Shown here piece by piece: positions 10,001 to 21,836 of a stretch of DNA of 64,000 bases. Under the pieces are notes generated by a model that was given only the letters and a program-made list of their open reading frames with translations, was not told the origin of the DNA and searched no databases. Position 1 is the stretch's first letter; every line of letters begins with the position of its first letter. The stretch lies in assembly GCF_022201045.2 (NCBI RefSeq), contig NC_068563.1, positions 248,001 through 312,000 of the forward strand, in the 5' to 3' direction. The DNA is from Citrus sinensis (taxonomy: Eukaryota > Streptophyta > Magnoliopsida > Sapindales > Rutaceae). A program made the position numbers and the translations under genes.

Positions 10001-12129
10001 TGTTTGGTTGCATTCTCACGCAGAAAGATGTTTTCTTGATATGCTCCAATGCAATGCAGTATAATGCACCCGATACCATATATTTTCGACAGGTATAGTC
10101 TGCTTTCAACTCTGAGTTTGGGATTTTCAGGACATCTTTATTTGGTTTTCTTAGATTTTTGTTTTTGCTTCTAGGCAAGATCTATACATGAGCTGGCAAA
10201 AAAGAATTTTGAGAATTTAAGGCAGGACAGTGATGATAACGAGCCTGAAACTAAAGTAGTAAGGAGAGGGAGACCACCGACGAAGAATTTTAAAAAGCCA
10301 TTGGGCCGGCCCTCCTTGGAGCGCGCTCGTTCAGATTTCTCCTCGGATGTCACTCTTGCTTCTGGAGCCGAAAATACTGCCTTGACCAATCGTGATTTGG
10401 GAAATGGCACTCCTCATTTGGAAAAGTCTGGCTTTACGGATTCATCTAGACGATTTTCTGGGTCTTGGAATGATTTATACACTGGATGTCTAGCTGAGAA
10501 CAAACTTGAGAGGAATGATGAAGGTGCTGGTTTATTTTTAGTTTTGGCTGGCCATTTTCTTTTGCTTCAACTTTGCTTTTCCGGTTTTGTTATGAATGCC
10601 ATGTTTTTTAGGGGATGCTGAAGATTTCTATCTTTCCTCACAGTTTCATTGTCAAAGGGCTACTCAATGAAGCATGGTAAAAAGCAGGTTGTACTTGATG
10701 AGAACAGGCGCAACACGTACAAGCAATTTCATCAGTCACTGCAGGAGTCATCTGTTTTAACTACTTTTGATGCGGATAAGAAGCAGCTAATGACTGTATG
10801 TTTCTTGCTCTACCCAATTATCTGATAAACTCTTTGAAGAGGGCTCATGGCTGACATTCATGTAGTGGGTCCATTCAGATGATTCTTTGAGGCTTTTCAA
10901 AACTTATCCTAGTCCATTCAGATTATTCCTTCAGGCTTTTCAAAACTTATCCTTGAATATGTGTCCCTATGACTGACAACACCAAAAGAAATAAAATAAA
11001 TTAGTCAGATTGGAGTTGAATGATAACCTTGGGGCAAATTTTTTAAACTGTGCACAGCTGCCATGCGTGGGGTCCATGCATGTGCTGCCCTCTCGTTGGT
11101 GGATCATTTTCATGTGTTATATTTGCCCTTTATTTGGTTAGATAATTGACTTGGTTTTGTATGGATCAGGTAGGGCTTCATTCAGAGCATGGATACACAA
11201 GAAGTCTTGCTCGTTTTGCTGCAAATCTTGGACCAGTTGCCTGGAAAATTGCTGCAAGAAGAATAGAAAGGTGTTTGCCAGCTGGAGTCAGGTTTGGCCC
11301 CGGATGGGTTGTAGAAAATGACCTTGCACCACAGAGGCCACTATTGCTGTCTTCAGCCACTGTAGGTTTGCCGTCATCATCACAGCCCTCTTTGATTCCT
11401 GAGAATTTGTCTTCTGCTTCCACACATTCTACCATCGAATTAAAAGGAGATAAATTAACAGAAAGACCAGAAGCAGAGGATTCATCAGAGAAGCCTGGAC
11501 CCTCAACACAGTCTTCCTTGGATGGCCATTTTAAAAAGCCCAACACGTCTTCCCTCTTAGTTGTAAATAGATTTTCAGAACCCGCCAAGGAAAAAGCAGA
11601 GATAATCGAGGGATTAAAATCGCAACTCAATCTAGTAAACAGCAGTATGGGAGCAATAAATACAAGGCCTCCGTTTCAGATTCATCAGAACTCTGTAATT
11701 CGTCCAGGGATGAATGGATTTAACGGAACATATGGGTTTAACATGCCATCTCAAATGGGGAAACTAATTGGGGCAGCTGGGCCTGCTGGCTTCAGTTTTC
11801 AGTCACCTCAGATGGTCGATAGGATCTCTAGAACCGATACTAACTTTGTGCAGCCAGTTACCGCCAGCAGCTTGAACTCAGATGATCCCAAGTTAGATTG
11901 CAGTAGATCACTACAAAACTTGGAATCCCTGGGGTCTGCACCTTCTTTACCCGGGAATCATCAGCCAACTTGGCAAGTATCCCCACATCCAAAACCAGAT
12001 CTTGGGTTGACGCCACAACAAAAACCAGATGCAGTTCCCCCCGACTTGAATGTCAGGTTTCGTTCTCCAGGATCTCCTAATTCTAGCCGAGTAGATTCAA
12101 CTCAACCAGATTTGGCATTGCAGCTCTGA
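7084..12129 (+). CDS. Bromodomain protein, BRD1/BRD2-like (SWI/SNF-associated type)
   Basis: Nine exons give 741 residues: 7084-7509, 8110-8155, 8308-8386, 8493-8538, 8633-8731, 10024-10092, 10175-10523, 10644-10795 and 11170-12129. The basic N-terminus has poly-Lys, the GRPSLLDLQKR motif and a poly-Gln run. A single bromodomain spans about 167-271: it begins PLPDKKLLLFILDRLQ, has the PDYCEVIEHPMDFGTV core, and ends with SNAMQYN, where Asn246 is the expected acetyl-lysine contact. After it come an AT-hook-like RRGRPPTKN and a conserved block HGYTRSLARFAANLGPVAWKIA, typical of the plant BRD1/BRD2/BRD13 group, which are subunits of plant SWI/SNF complexes in Arabidopsis. The tail is Ser/Pro-rich. 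Intron 4 uses a GC donor (AG|GCAAGT at 8539). The acceptor of exon 8 is the least certain junction: an earlier acceptor at about 10612 does not keep frame. Confidence 0.88.
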
Positions 12130-15091
12130 GAGCGATTGCATTTATTATTGTTATTATTATTTTCTTAATGATTATGTTAACGATAAAATGGCGGGTCTGA
12201 CTGAGGCGAAGATGATCTCTTTGATTTGAAGGAATGGTGGTGATTGGAGCCACACCAAATTGTATTTGTAAGAGAGTAGTAGGTTATTCTTGTATAGATT
12301 AATGTTCCTTACCTAACTCCTAGGTTCACAATCAGAAAGGTTCTTTTGTCACAATGGAAACCATGATGTCACAAGAATTCATTTCCGGATATTGTAAGAT
12401 GCTTATTTCATGCTTATTTGTAATTGAGGTCAGATTGAGACAATAAAATATGCTAAGATTTAGTGGCAACTGGGTTTGATGGCACTGGGACTGGGTCCAT
12501 GACCAATGTAGTTGCGGTTGCTTGCTTCTCAATTCGTTACCAAGTTTCACCCTCTTTCGTCTTTCTATTCTGATTTGGTGGTCTTTAATAATTTTTGCAA
12601 ACAGATGCATTTGCGGTCAAAGAGTTAAGTAATGAGAGCACTTGTACGCGTTTAACAATTTTAGTTTAATAAAATAAAACAAACAAATGCACGCGTTTTC
12701 CACAGGGACACCTGAATAATTTTCCTGTCAATTTATTCAAAATCAACTAGATCCTCTTTTAGGTTAAAATTTTCTCTTGTTTATTTTGTTTGTTAAAACC
12801 TAATGATACCGCTTTCATTCATTGAATGGTCGAAATATTTATAAACAAAGTGATGTTGCAAGGTTTCCTTCCGTTTGTTTCTACTTGTTATTATGCCAAA
12901 GTCACGATACAGAACAAAAGTGTTTGATAAACACTTGTAAGTTTAGTTTTAACAACACAACTAATTATTTGTCACATTTATTTACTAACAATAATCTTTA
13001 GAAAGTAATAATAAAATAATTTTTAACTGATAATTAACGGTGTTTACAAGACATCCTTTTAATTTTTCCTTAAAAAATGTCAGCACTATAAATTTCTATT
13101 TCATAAATATAGGATAAGAATTCATTAATGAGATATGTTTTTGCTGAAAATCACATCACAAAATCACAAAATCTTGATCAAAGGGGGTCTATTATATATA
13201 ATTTTGTCTAAAATCACATCACAAAAGAAATGAACAATTTACGTCAAAATTAATATGCATGCGATAGTAATTGTTACCAATAGATAGAAAAAAGAGAAAA
13301 AGAGAAAAAAGAAAATGAAGAAGAAAAGTAAACCAACAAGGTTGATGGCATATCCATAAATAAGCCAGCCAATGTGAGTGAAAGTCAAATACAGGGGGAG
13401 AGAGAGAGCTGTGTAAATTTACTTTTCAATGTTGTTGATGCCTAGTGGGACAAAAACTTCAAAGACACTCAAGGACAAGGATAGTCAACCAAAGCTTTTC
13501 ATTGGTTAAAAAGTCAAGTTTTTGGACCTAAAATAAAATTAATAAACCCTAAACCCCACAGCCCATAATGATAAAGATCTTTTGCAAATGTAGTGTATCT
13601 TCTCTTTTGAAGACGGAAATTGGAGAACAGGCTGTCGAGAAGACTCGAAGAAGATGATCAAGCAAAGTCCACCACCACTTCGGTAGTAGTAATATAAATT
13701 AATTCCAATCAAGAAATATGGAACCCCCCCCCCCCCCACCCACCCACCCACCCCAATTTTTGCTTGCTGCAATTTTATTGAATTGTCTTTCTATGGCATG
13801 CTTATAATATAAATGATTTCTTGGACGTATGCCGTACAACACAAACAAGAAATAAAGAACAAAGTTCACTTGTACATGCAATGTTTAGACAAAAAACCAA
13901 ACCGGGAATGCATGTTGCTGTCTTTCTTTATTTAAGGTTTCAACAAGCTACTAGCAGCAGCTGGGTAGCACTCATTTACCCACCAAATTATTGATCACAT
14001 TACTTATCAAAATCTTACCTTTCTAGTTCCTATTAAGTATTACACTATTAGAAGGTGATGGGAGTCACTAGTTCAATCTTTAGCAAAAGAAAAGATAGCG
14101 TTAAGGTACGGCAAAGAAACTCAAAACTTCTTGATTTGGGATTGAGTTGTTATGTCTGTTTTTTTTTTATTACAATTAAATGAGATTGCAATTTTCTTTG
14201 ATTACCACCTGTGTCTCAGTCCAAATAAAAGTATTGATTTGACTTTGTACACCCTCCTATTTCTTGAAGAAGGGTCAAGGGTTAAAAAAAAAAAAAAAAG
14301 TTGGACATATAGTCTTCACACAATGATATTTGAGAATTAATGAGCTTTCTTCCCCATGGAAAGTCTAGACAAGGACGCAGGGTAAAATAGGCTGCTTATG
14401 TTTACGGCTTCGTACCTTTGTTAATTTTTTCAATTTTTAACTGAATTTATATATATGTGTGTGTGTATTTTTATTTTTTTTTGTGTAGAAAAAAAGAAAA
14501 GACAGAGACAAGGAAATTTCAGAATATTTAATATATCTCGCTTTTTCTTTCTTTGAATTCAATAATCAATTTCCTTGAGTTTGTTTGTATCTGACTTTGA
14601 CTGACCAATACCAACTTCCAGGCAGGACACGGCAAGTTGACTTAGAATTAAACATTTACTGTAAGTCTTCAATCAATCAGCCGCGAAACTTGTTAAAGTG
14701 ATCTTCTTGTTCAAAAGACTCATTCTTCTGTATAATTAATAAACATTATACCACAAGTTCTTTTGATTTTTAACAAACAACGCAGATACAGATACAGTCA
14801 ATTTTAAACGTGTTGAAAGTGAAACAGAAAGCCAGGGTTAAGAGTTAAGGCGATTCAAGACTTGAAAGGAAACCCCATTTGGTATTTCCAAGTTTTGAAG
14901 CTGAAAAGATTGATCAAAGTTGAAGAAGAATTGAAGAGAGCTTTGGGTCAGCTTTATCATCGCATATAGATTTATATAATAAACAAGTCCTTTTTATTGC
15001 TTCTCTTTCTCTCTTTTTCTCTTTCTCGTAATCTATCCATAGCTTAAAATCAAATAAAGAAAGCCAGGGAACATAGACCAAAATTCTTCAG
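12130..15091. other. Intergenic region with poly-C tract
   Basis: No supportable gene is seen. The stretch has the 3' UTR of the bromodomain gene, AT-rich DNA, and a C14-A-CCC-A-CCC-A-CCC-A-CCCC tract at 13724-13754. It ends in the CT-rich leader (about 15000-15035) and promoter of the kinase gene. Confidence 0.6.
13724..13754 (-). repeat. C-rich tract; G-quadruplex candidate on the minus strand
   Basis: C14 followed by three ACCC units and a final ACCCC. The minus strand thus has several runs of three or more G with single-T loops, the most stable type of G-quadruplex motif. It is intergenic, about 1.3 kb upstream of the kinase start codon. Confidence 0.85.
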
Positions 15092-18000
15092 ATGGGAATT
15101 TGCTGGAGTGACACACCTCATGATACTATTGGTCATCTCAGTAGCACAGGTACTTTCAAGTTTCAAGTTGCTCATCTGGGTTTGTTTAGTTTGTTTATAT
15201 GATTTGGTTTGTATTTTAGAGATCTTTACAAGCTGTGAATTGCTTCAAGTTGATACAAGATAGTTGAATTTCCATTTCATTTGCTAGCTGCATTTATGAC
15301 TCATGCCAAAGCCTCATCTTGATTGCATATTCGTTAATCAAATTTTAATTCTGTGTCCACAAGGTGGGGTTTTTGACCTCAATAGTAGATATTAATCAAA
15401 CTTGTGATTCTTTAGGAATATCTCAGACAACCAGTCAGACAACGTCTACTGGGGTTTCTCGCGGCAGCAATGTCTCTGGTAACAGCCGTTTCTCTGCATC
15501 GAGTGGGGATGAGTCTTATCCCAATGGGCAGATCTTGCCCACCCCAAACTTGAGGATCTTCACTTTTGTAGAGCTGAGGGCGGCAACAAGGAACTTTAAA
15601 AGTGATACCGTGCTTGGTGAGGGAGGTTTCGGGAAGGTCTTCAAAGGTTGGCTGGATGAGAAAGCACCTGGGAAAAGTGGAAGTGGTACTGTAATTGCTG
15701 TCAAAAAATTGAATTCTGAGAGCTTGCAAGGTTTTGAGGAATGGCAGGTGAGTTGACTCGAAAGCAATTTGTCAATTTCTGAAATTATTGCTATTTTCAT
15801 AGTCTATTAACCAGGATTTTTACTTTGTTGTCCTCATCTTCAGAAAGGTAGAATTTAATAAGATCACTAAAACCGAATATAGTATAAACTCAAGATTTTG
15901 CTTGTAATTTAGTTGCTCTACTCATAGGTAAAAAGTTTTCTATTTTGCTAAAAAATTAGTGGTTAGGCATCTTACTAATGAATACAGGTTATATGTTCGG
16001 AAGTTAAGATATTGTTTGGATAAAAGATGACATTGACACCCAAAACCAAAAGTTTGAAGATGACAGACTTTTGAATTTAAAGAGGCACCTTTACGCTTTC
16101 ATGCTTTTTCGTATTCTTTACATGCCTTCAAAATTTTTATCTTTTTGCATGAAGAAAACCACAAGAACCAAGGAATAAGCCACTTCTAGAGCCTTGAAAG
16201 AGTAGCTTTAGCACTTTGTGTGTTTCTTCTTGTGTTGTACTATTCAAAGTCATAAAGACAGATGTATTCAACACCCTTGATGTATAAACCCTGTTTTGGT
16301 TATGGTGCTTTCAACATTGGCGAACAGACAGAATATGGGGAAAAAAAATAATGTTGTAGTTTTTAAACCCTCAAATGACCTAAGTTAGCTACCTAGAAAC
16401 TTGAAACGATGCAGACTATGCGGTTACCATTTTGCTGTCCTATTGGAAGTGGGAGATGGTTTTTGTTGTATGTAGGATATTTTAGCAGTTAGTGTCTAAA
16501 ATTGAAACTTGATTAGAAAGGACAATGGTAGTTGGAATAGGAAATATTTTTTGTATATAAGATGTGATTAATATTAGAGAATTCTAGGAATTAAGTGTTC
16601 TTATGAATTCTGTTGTGTGTCAAGTTAATAGTTGTGACTTTTAATATTTTTACCATTTTAAGTTCTGTCCCTCCTCTTCATCCACACACTTGACCACTCG
16701 TGCTTTTGAGGAACTGTTTTACTGGGTTTAAAAAATTTATTTAAATTAAAGAACATGAAGTATTCTAAAACTAGCAAGTTATCTCTTGTGTACTTGTTGG
16801 TGCAGTCCGAGGTAAATTTCCTGGGAAGGCTTTCTCACCCTAACCTTGTAAGGTTGTTAGGATACTGCTGGGAAGATAAAGAGCTACTTCTTGTATATGA
16901 ATTTATGCAGAAGGGGAGCTTGGAGAACCATCTGTTTGGACGTAAGGGCTAATAATAATGATTTGCAGTCCATTTTGTTTGCTGCTTGCTGTTGCTGTTT
17001 GTGAATTTGGTAGCACCTATGGTATATCATCATGCTGTTGTTGTTTTCATTTTACAGGGGGTGCTTCTGTTCAGCCACTTGCATGGAACATTAGACTTAA
17101 GATTGCCATCGGAGCAGCTAGAGGCTTGGCTTTTTTGCATACATCAGATAAGCAAGTTATCTACAGAGATTTCAAAGCATCAAACATACTGCTTGATGGG
17201 GTAAGCTTGAATACTGCCTATAAATGTTTCAAGAAATGAGAGTACTTGCCAAAGATGTTTGTGGCTTTTGAACTTGTTAAAGAAAAAGAACTCTCAATTC
17301 ATACTTCCTTTTTGGACCTTTCCCTGAATGGTTTGCTACAAGATGGTAAAGGCTAAGGCAGATTGTTCATGGAAGCATTGTAACTATACATGTAATTAGA
17401 TTATGAATTAAATTTTAACTTGTTTTAGCTTTTCTTTTATTGCAGTCCTACACTGCCAAGATCTCAGATTTTGGCTTGGCAAAATTGGGTCCTTCAGCTA
17501 GTCAGTCTCATGTGACTACCCGAGTTATGGGCACATATGGTTATGCTGCTCCTGAGTATGTTGCCACAGGTAAGTCCTTTTGGGTTTGTCTAATGATCTG
17601 ATTTTATATTTGTTCTGTAAATGGCTTGACTTTTATCCACTTTGAATCTTGACTAACTTTGATATTCTGCTGATTAATCAGGACACTTGTATGTGAAGAG
17701 TGATGTGTATGGTTTTGGGGTTGTTTTGGTAGAGATACTAACAGGCTTACGAGCCCTGGATACAAACCGTCCAAGTGGTCAACATAATTTGGTGGACTGG
17801 ATCAAGCCATATTTGTCTGAAAAAAGAAAGTTCAGGCACATAATTGACGCTAGATTGCAGGGGCAGTACCCTTATAAAGCTGCATATCAAATTGCTCAGC
17901 TTTCCTTAAAATGTCTTGAAGCGGAACCAAAACATCGGCCATCAATGAGAGAAGTAGTCGAGACATTAGAACGGCTTCAAGCATCCGACCAAAAACCGAA

Positions 18001-18130
18001 GCAACCTAGAGTTCGTCCTACCCATTCCATGGCTCATCGCCAAGGTCAGCAGCCCCTGCACCATCGATCTCCACTTCATACAAATCTGGATAGAAATCGA
18101 GGCTATCAACACTCACCCCGAGTAAGATGA
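15092..18130 (+). CDS. PIX13-like: Receptor-like cytoplasmic kinase, RLCK-VII, PIX13-like
   Basis: Six exons give 413 residues: 15092-15149, 15416-15747, 16806-16941, 17058-17200, 17446-17569 and 17682-18130. The protein starts MGICWSD, with Gly2 a myristoylation site and Cys4 a likely palmitoylation site, so it should sit on the plasma membrane without a transmembrane segment. The kinase has a Gly loop GEGGFGKV (about 87-94), Lys116 in VIAVKK, the catalytic loop YRDFKASN with Asp213 (RD type), DFG with Asp231, and an activation segment ending APEY. The PIX13-type segments [12 protein letters not shown] and [19 protein letters not shown] are present, and the length matches Arabidopsis PIX13 (At2g17220). 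RLCK-VII kinases relay signals from surface receptors in immunity and growth. A long (about 1.06 kb) intron 2 splits the N-lobe. Confidence 0.92.
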
Positions 18131-18529
18131 CTTGGCAGGTCATCTTGATTATGCTGAATATTGTTCATATCCAAAGGTCATCACTTGTTTGTTTATGTAA
18201 GAGTTTTGTCCTTGTTGTAACATTCAATCAAGTAATGAAATTGAAAACATTGTACTAATAAAATCTTTTCCTTCCATTTAGCAAATTATTATAACTTTTA
18301 ACTGATATGTGAATGTTTTTAGGGATTCCAATGGCTGTTCTGAGAACGAAGAAATTATTACTTTGATCTGTTTTCTTGTGTATTACTATCTTGTTTGTAT
18401 CAATAAAGAGTTACAAATATTTGCCTACTTCGGTTCAGCATGCTCTCTTGTTCGTAGCCGGTTCAAAGCAGAGCTCGTAGAGGACATTGATTCGTAGTCA
18501 TGTAGCGTCATTATATAATAATAATTATT

Positions 18530-18560
<31 letters not shown>

Positions 18561-19408
18561 CTTAACAAGAATATTGTAGGAGCAATTACTCGGATCACAA
18601 GTCGCCTCTTTTGTGTCAAAAAAAGAAAAATGGGCCAAGGCTTGGTTAATAACAATAAGTGCCCACAAACTACAAAATCGGGAAATTTCTTTTATTCAAT
18701 TGCGTTTGGTGCTGGGTGACTCTATTTGATATGGCAACAGTCTATCCAACTCTCTTTAAGTCTTAACTGTGTGTGTGTGTGTGTGTTGGCATTTCTGTCT
18801 CTTCTGTTTGTTTCGTTTATAGGGCATTAACTAGATTGAAGCTGTGACCATAGGAAAAATGCTGTCATTTCTGTATGATATGGTATTAATTACTGTAACA
18901 TGACAGTATTCATATTTTTATCTTTATGCTGTCAGTTCTTAGGATGGAATTGTTTTTTTCTGAAACTTGAGGACTTATCCACTTATAATATTTTGTTCAG
19001 GAGAAGCTCAGATGGATACAGAACAGAGGAAGACCAGGAAAGTTTAAAAGAAAAGAACTACGTGCCTCGAGAAGTTGCCTTCCATGTTTATATTGACGAG
19101 GAAATCAAAACCTTCCATGTTTATATCGACATGGATGGATACTGAGGAGATGAGACCCATTGACGTAGAATCTGTCTGATTCATTCAGAATGCTATATAT
19201 GCGTACGGCTTCTGTCGTCATTGTGTCCAGGCTTGTTGCAGCGGGATTAATTTACTTACCCTCTGCTACTTGGAAGTTGATCAACCCTCTGTCAAAAATT
19301 GTTATAATGAGCTTCAGTTACATACATTAGTCTTTGATTTATTATCATGTGTCCGAGTTGTATGCTCTGGAGTTTGATATGTTGGGCTCTGATGTGCATT
19401 AACAATAC
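18131..19408. other. 3' flank of the kinase gene
   Basis: The stretch contains the 3' UTR (AATAAAA-type signals near 18258), an AT-rich inverted stretch followed by an A-run (about 18513-18560) and a GT repeat (about 18770-18785). At about 19002-19145 a segment follows a good acceptor-like TTTTGTTCAG and includes a short direct repeat CCTTCCATGTTTATAT (about 19078 and 19111). I cannot tie it to a gene; an alternative 3' exon is possible. Confidence 0.4.
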
Positions 19409-19946
19409 GAGTTGGACTATTGGCACCCCTCTCATCTCCTCATAAAATCCCCCCTTTTAGTTATATTTATTTTATTTTCGAAAATGCCCTTTTTTTTTAG
19501 ATACACTTTTCTAAGTTCTCAATTTTCATTTGATTTATTTTATTGTTAAAACTCAAAGTATTATTGTGTTATTTTTTTATTATTTTTAATTTTACTATTA
19601 ATCTACACACAAATTAAAAAGTTATATGGGTGATAAGTTTTTTAGTGTTTATCATTGGTTGAAATAACACATATTTCAAATTATAATTTCAAAGTAATTT
19701 TAAGTATAAAAATATTTAATCAATAAGAAATCAAAAGAGAACAATAGATTATTTTAAATTTGTACAATTTATTTTAGTTAAATAAGAAATAACATATAGA
19801 ATTTTTTTTTAAAAGGATTGATTATGAATTAAGTAATTTGCTAGAAAAAAAATCTATATGTATTTAATTTTCAATTGTCCTTAATTGTAATTTTATTTAA
19901 AGTGGGGTTTTGTAAGAATAATGTAGGGGTGCCAATAGCTCCACTC
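19409..19946. mobile_element. Mutator-like MITE, copy 1
   Basis: The ends read GAGTTGGACTATTGGCACCC on the left and, inverted, GAGTGGAGCTATTGGCACCC on the right. A perfect 9-bp target duplication TAACAATAC flanks it (19400-19408 and 19947-19955). Nine-bp duplications are the rule for Mutator-like elements. The 538-bp interior is AT-rich with no transposase. It shares its terminal repeats with the element at 20040-20702. Confidence 0.85.
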
Positions 19947-20039
19947 TAACAATACTATGTATGCTTTGGACTTTTTTATGCTGGACTTTGATGGTACATT
20001 AGTAAAATTATGTGGGCTTTGATTGTATTATATATAATA

Positions 20040-20702
20040 GAGTTAGACTATTGGCACCCCTTCCTTGATCTTGTAAAACCCCTATCATATTATAATTACA
20101 TTTTAAGAACATATATAAATAGAATTAATCTCATTTATATTTTCTTTCTCTCTCTTCAATTTCATTTTACTTGCACAATATAATTTTTTTTTTAATCATT
20201 AGAATAATCTGAATTTAAGAAGCAATCTATAAATTTTTTTAATCATTAAATTAATTTAAATTTAAGAAGCAAATTTTTAAGCCAAAATAATACTCTTGTA
20301 ATATATGTAGTAACAAAATTAGGATACAACATTGTGAGAAAATAAATTAAATAAAATTTTATGTCACTACAAATAATCTTTTAAGAATTCTCAAACTAAT
20401 TGTTGCACCGAAAGTTTATATGTACGATAAAATTGTATTGGACCCATAAAATATTCAATATTTTATAAGGTTTTTTCTTACTTTTTCTTTTAGAATTTTC
20501 TTATAAATTAAATAATAAAGAAATTTTGAAGAAAGGAATACAATTATTAAGACTAAAAGAGTGAGAAATTTATTAGAAATTACAAGATTTGTAAATAATA
20601 ATAGTGTTTATTTAAAAAAAGCTTACTTTTAACATTTAAATGGAATATAATTAAAAAGAGGGTTTCAAAAGGATTTTGGAGGAGATGCTAATAGTCCCAC
20701 TC
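20040..20702. mobile_element. Mutator-like MITE, copy 2
   Basis: The left end is GAGTTAGACTATTGGCACCC and the inverted right end is GAGTGGGACTATTAGCATCT. A perfect 9-bp target duplication TATATAATA flanks it (20031-20039 and 20703-20711). It is of the same family as the copy about 90 bp to the left but inserted independently, since the target duplications differ. The 663-bp interior is AT-rich and non-coding. Confidence 0.85.
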
Positions 20703-21836
20703 TATATAATATTTAAAGAAAAATTAAAAGCCCTTAATAGATGGGAAGGCAGTGAGACTTGTTTGCTATTTGTGTATTGGAATGGAAGCTTTTATAAATA
20801 ATTCAAAACTTACCTCTTTTCTTACTTGCTTGAATTCTGTTGGCATGCAATCTTTTAATCAACTTTTTTTTTTTTTTTTTTTTTATTTTATGCGTAACTG
20901 AGGTTGTGAAGTAAGCTGTGAAAAATTATTTTCTTACTCATGATTTATATATCTTCTGTGCTTGGAGCTTTGTAGGATCCAATTGATCATTTTTTTTTTT
21001 ATATTTATATATAATAATACTATACAAAAGAATATTCAAAATCATCACTGACAAAACTAATGTGCTGCAGTGTCGAGATTGATTAATGGATCAAAATGAA
21101 TAAATTCAGAAAAGACAAAGACAGATCAACTGCTTACCCCTACCTCTTCATCACGAAAATTTTATTAGGACTTCATATCTTTCTCTCCCTTTTTATAATC
21201 TTTTTTATGCGGATAAATTCTTAAATTATGTAGATTAGTGCAAGCACGCTATAAAACTGTATGTTTTTGTAGTGTAATAAAAATTACATTTATTAAATTA
21301 TATAATTTAATCGTGTATATGTATTAAAAAAAATGAAGATACCCACACAATTAAGAATAGTGATGATATAAACATAAATTTTTGTACAAATTGATGTGTC
21401 ATTAATTTATTAGTTCGATAAAAATATAAATAAATTATGTGGACTAAAAGATATTTAATTCAACTAATTTTATCATGCCACATCAATTTATACAAAATAC
21501 ATTTATACAAGAATTTATGGTTATATCATTACTCATATATATATATATATGAGTAATTTTTTTGTCAGAAATTTTAAAGTGTAGAAAAATCTGAGAAAAT
21601 TTTAAAATCACATAACTTTAAAGACTTACAATTTTAAAGGCTTTCCGCACTTTAAAATTTATTATTAGAATATTTTTCATAGATAGTAAAATACGTGCTT
21701 TCGAATTTCCACGTCAGCGGTTCCGCGTCCGCCCACTCTCATCATGTGCACAGCCTGCGTATTTTAGCAACTTCCCTTGTAACGACAATTTCTGTAATAT
21801 CCACCGCCGTTTTGATTCACACACTCTCTGATTTCC
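20703..21836. other. Intergenic DNA before the GAUT gene
   Basis: AT-rich, with poly-T runs at about 20866-20884 and 20991-21000 and a small inverted-repeat element (21359-21532). A 30-bp AT-rich palindrome is centred on the (AT)n at 21528-21557. The last ~150 bp form the leader and promoter of the GAUT gene. No gene is seen. Confidence 0.5.
21359..21532. repeat. Small inverted-repeat element (MITE-like)
   Basis: The left arm begins AGTGATGATATAAACATAAA. The right arm, read inverted, begins AGTAATGATATAACCATAAA. Both continue through similar ATTGATGTG(T/G)CA sequence, giving arms of about 40-60 bp around a short AT-rich centre. I could not define a target duplication. Confidence 0.55.

Noticed and set aside
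10612-10643. Earlier acceptor (TTTTTTAG) for bromodomain exon 8
   Set aside because: All three frames after it meet stops before the conserved KHGKKQVVLDENRR segment; the acceptor at 10643 keeps the frame.
13539-13881. Gly-rich minus-strand frames
   Set aside because: They are created by translating the poly-C/CCCA tract; no conserved domain.
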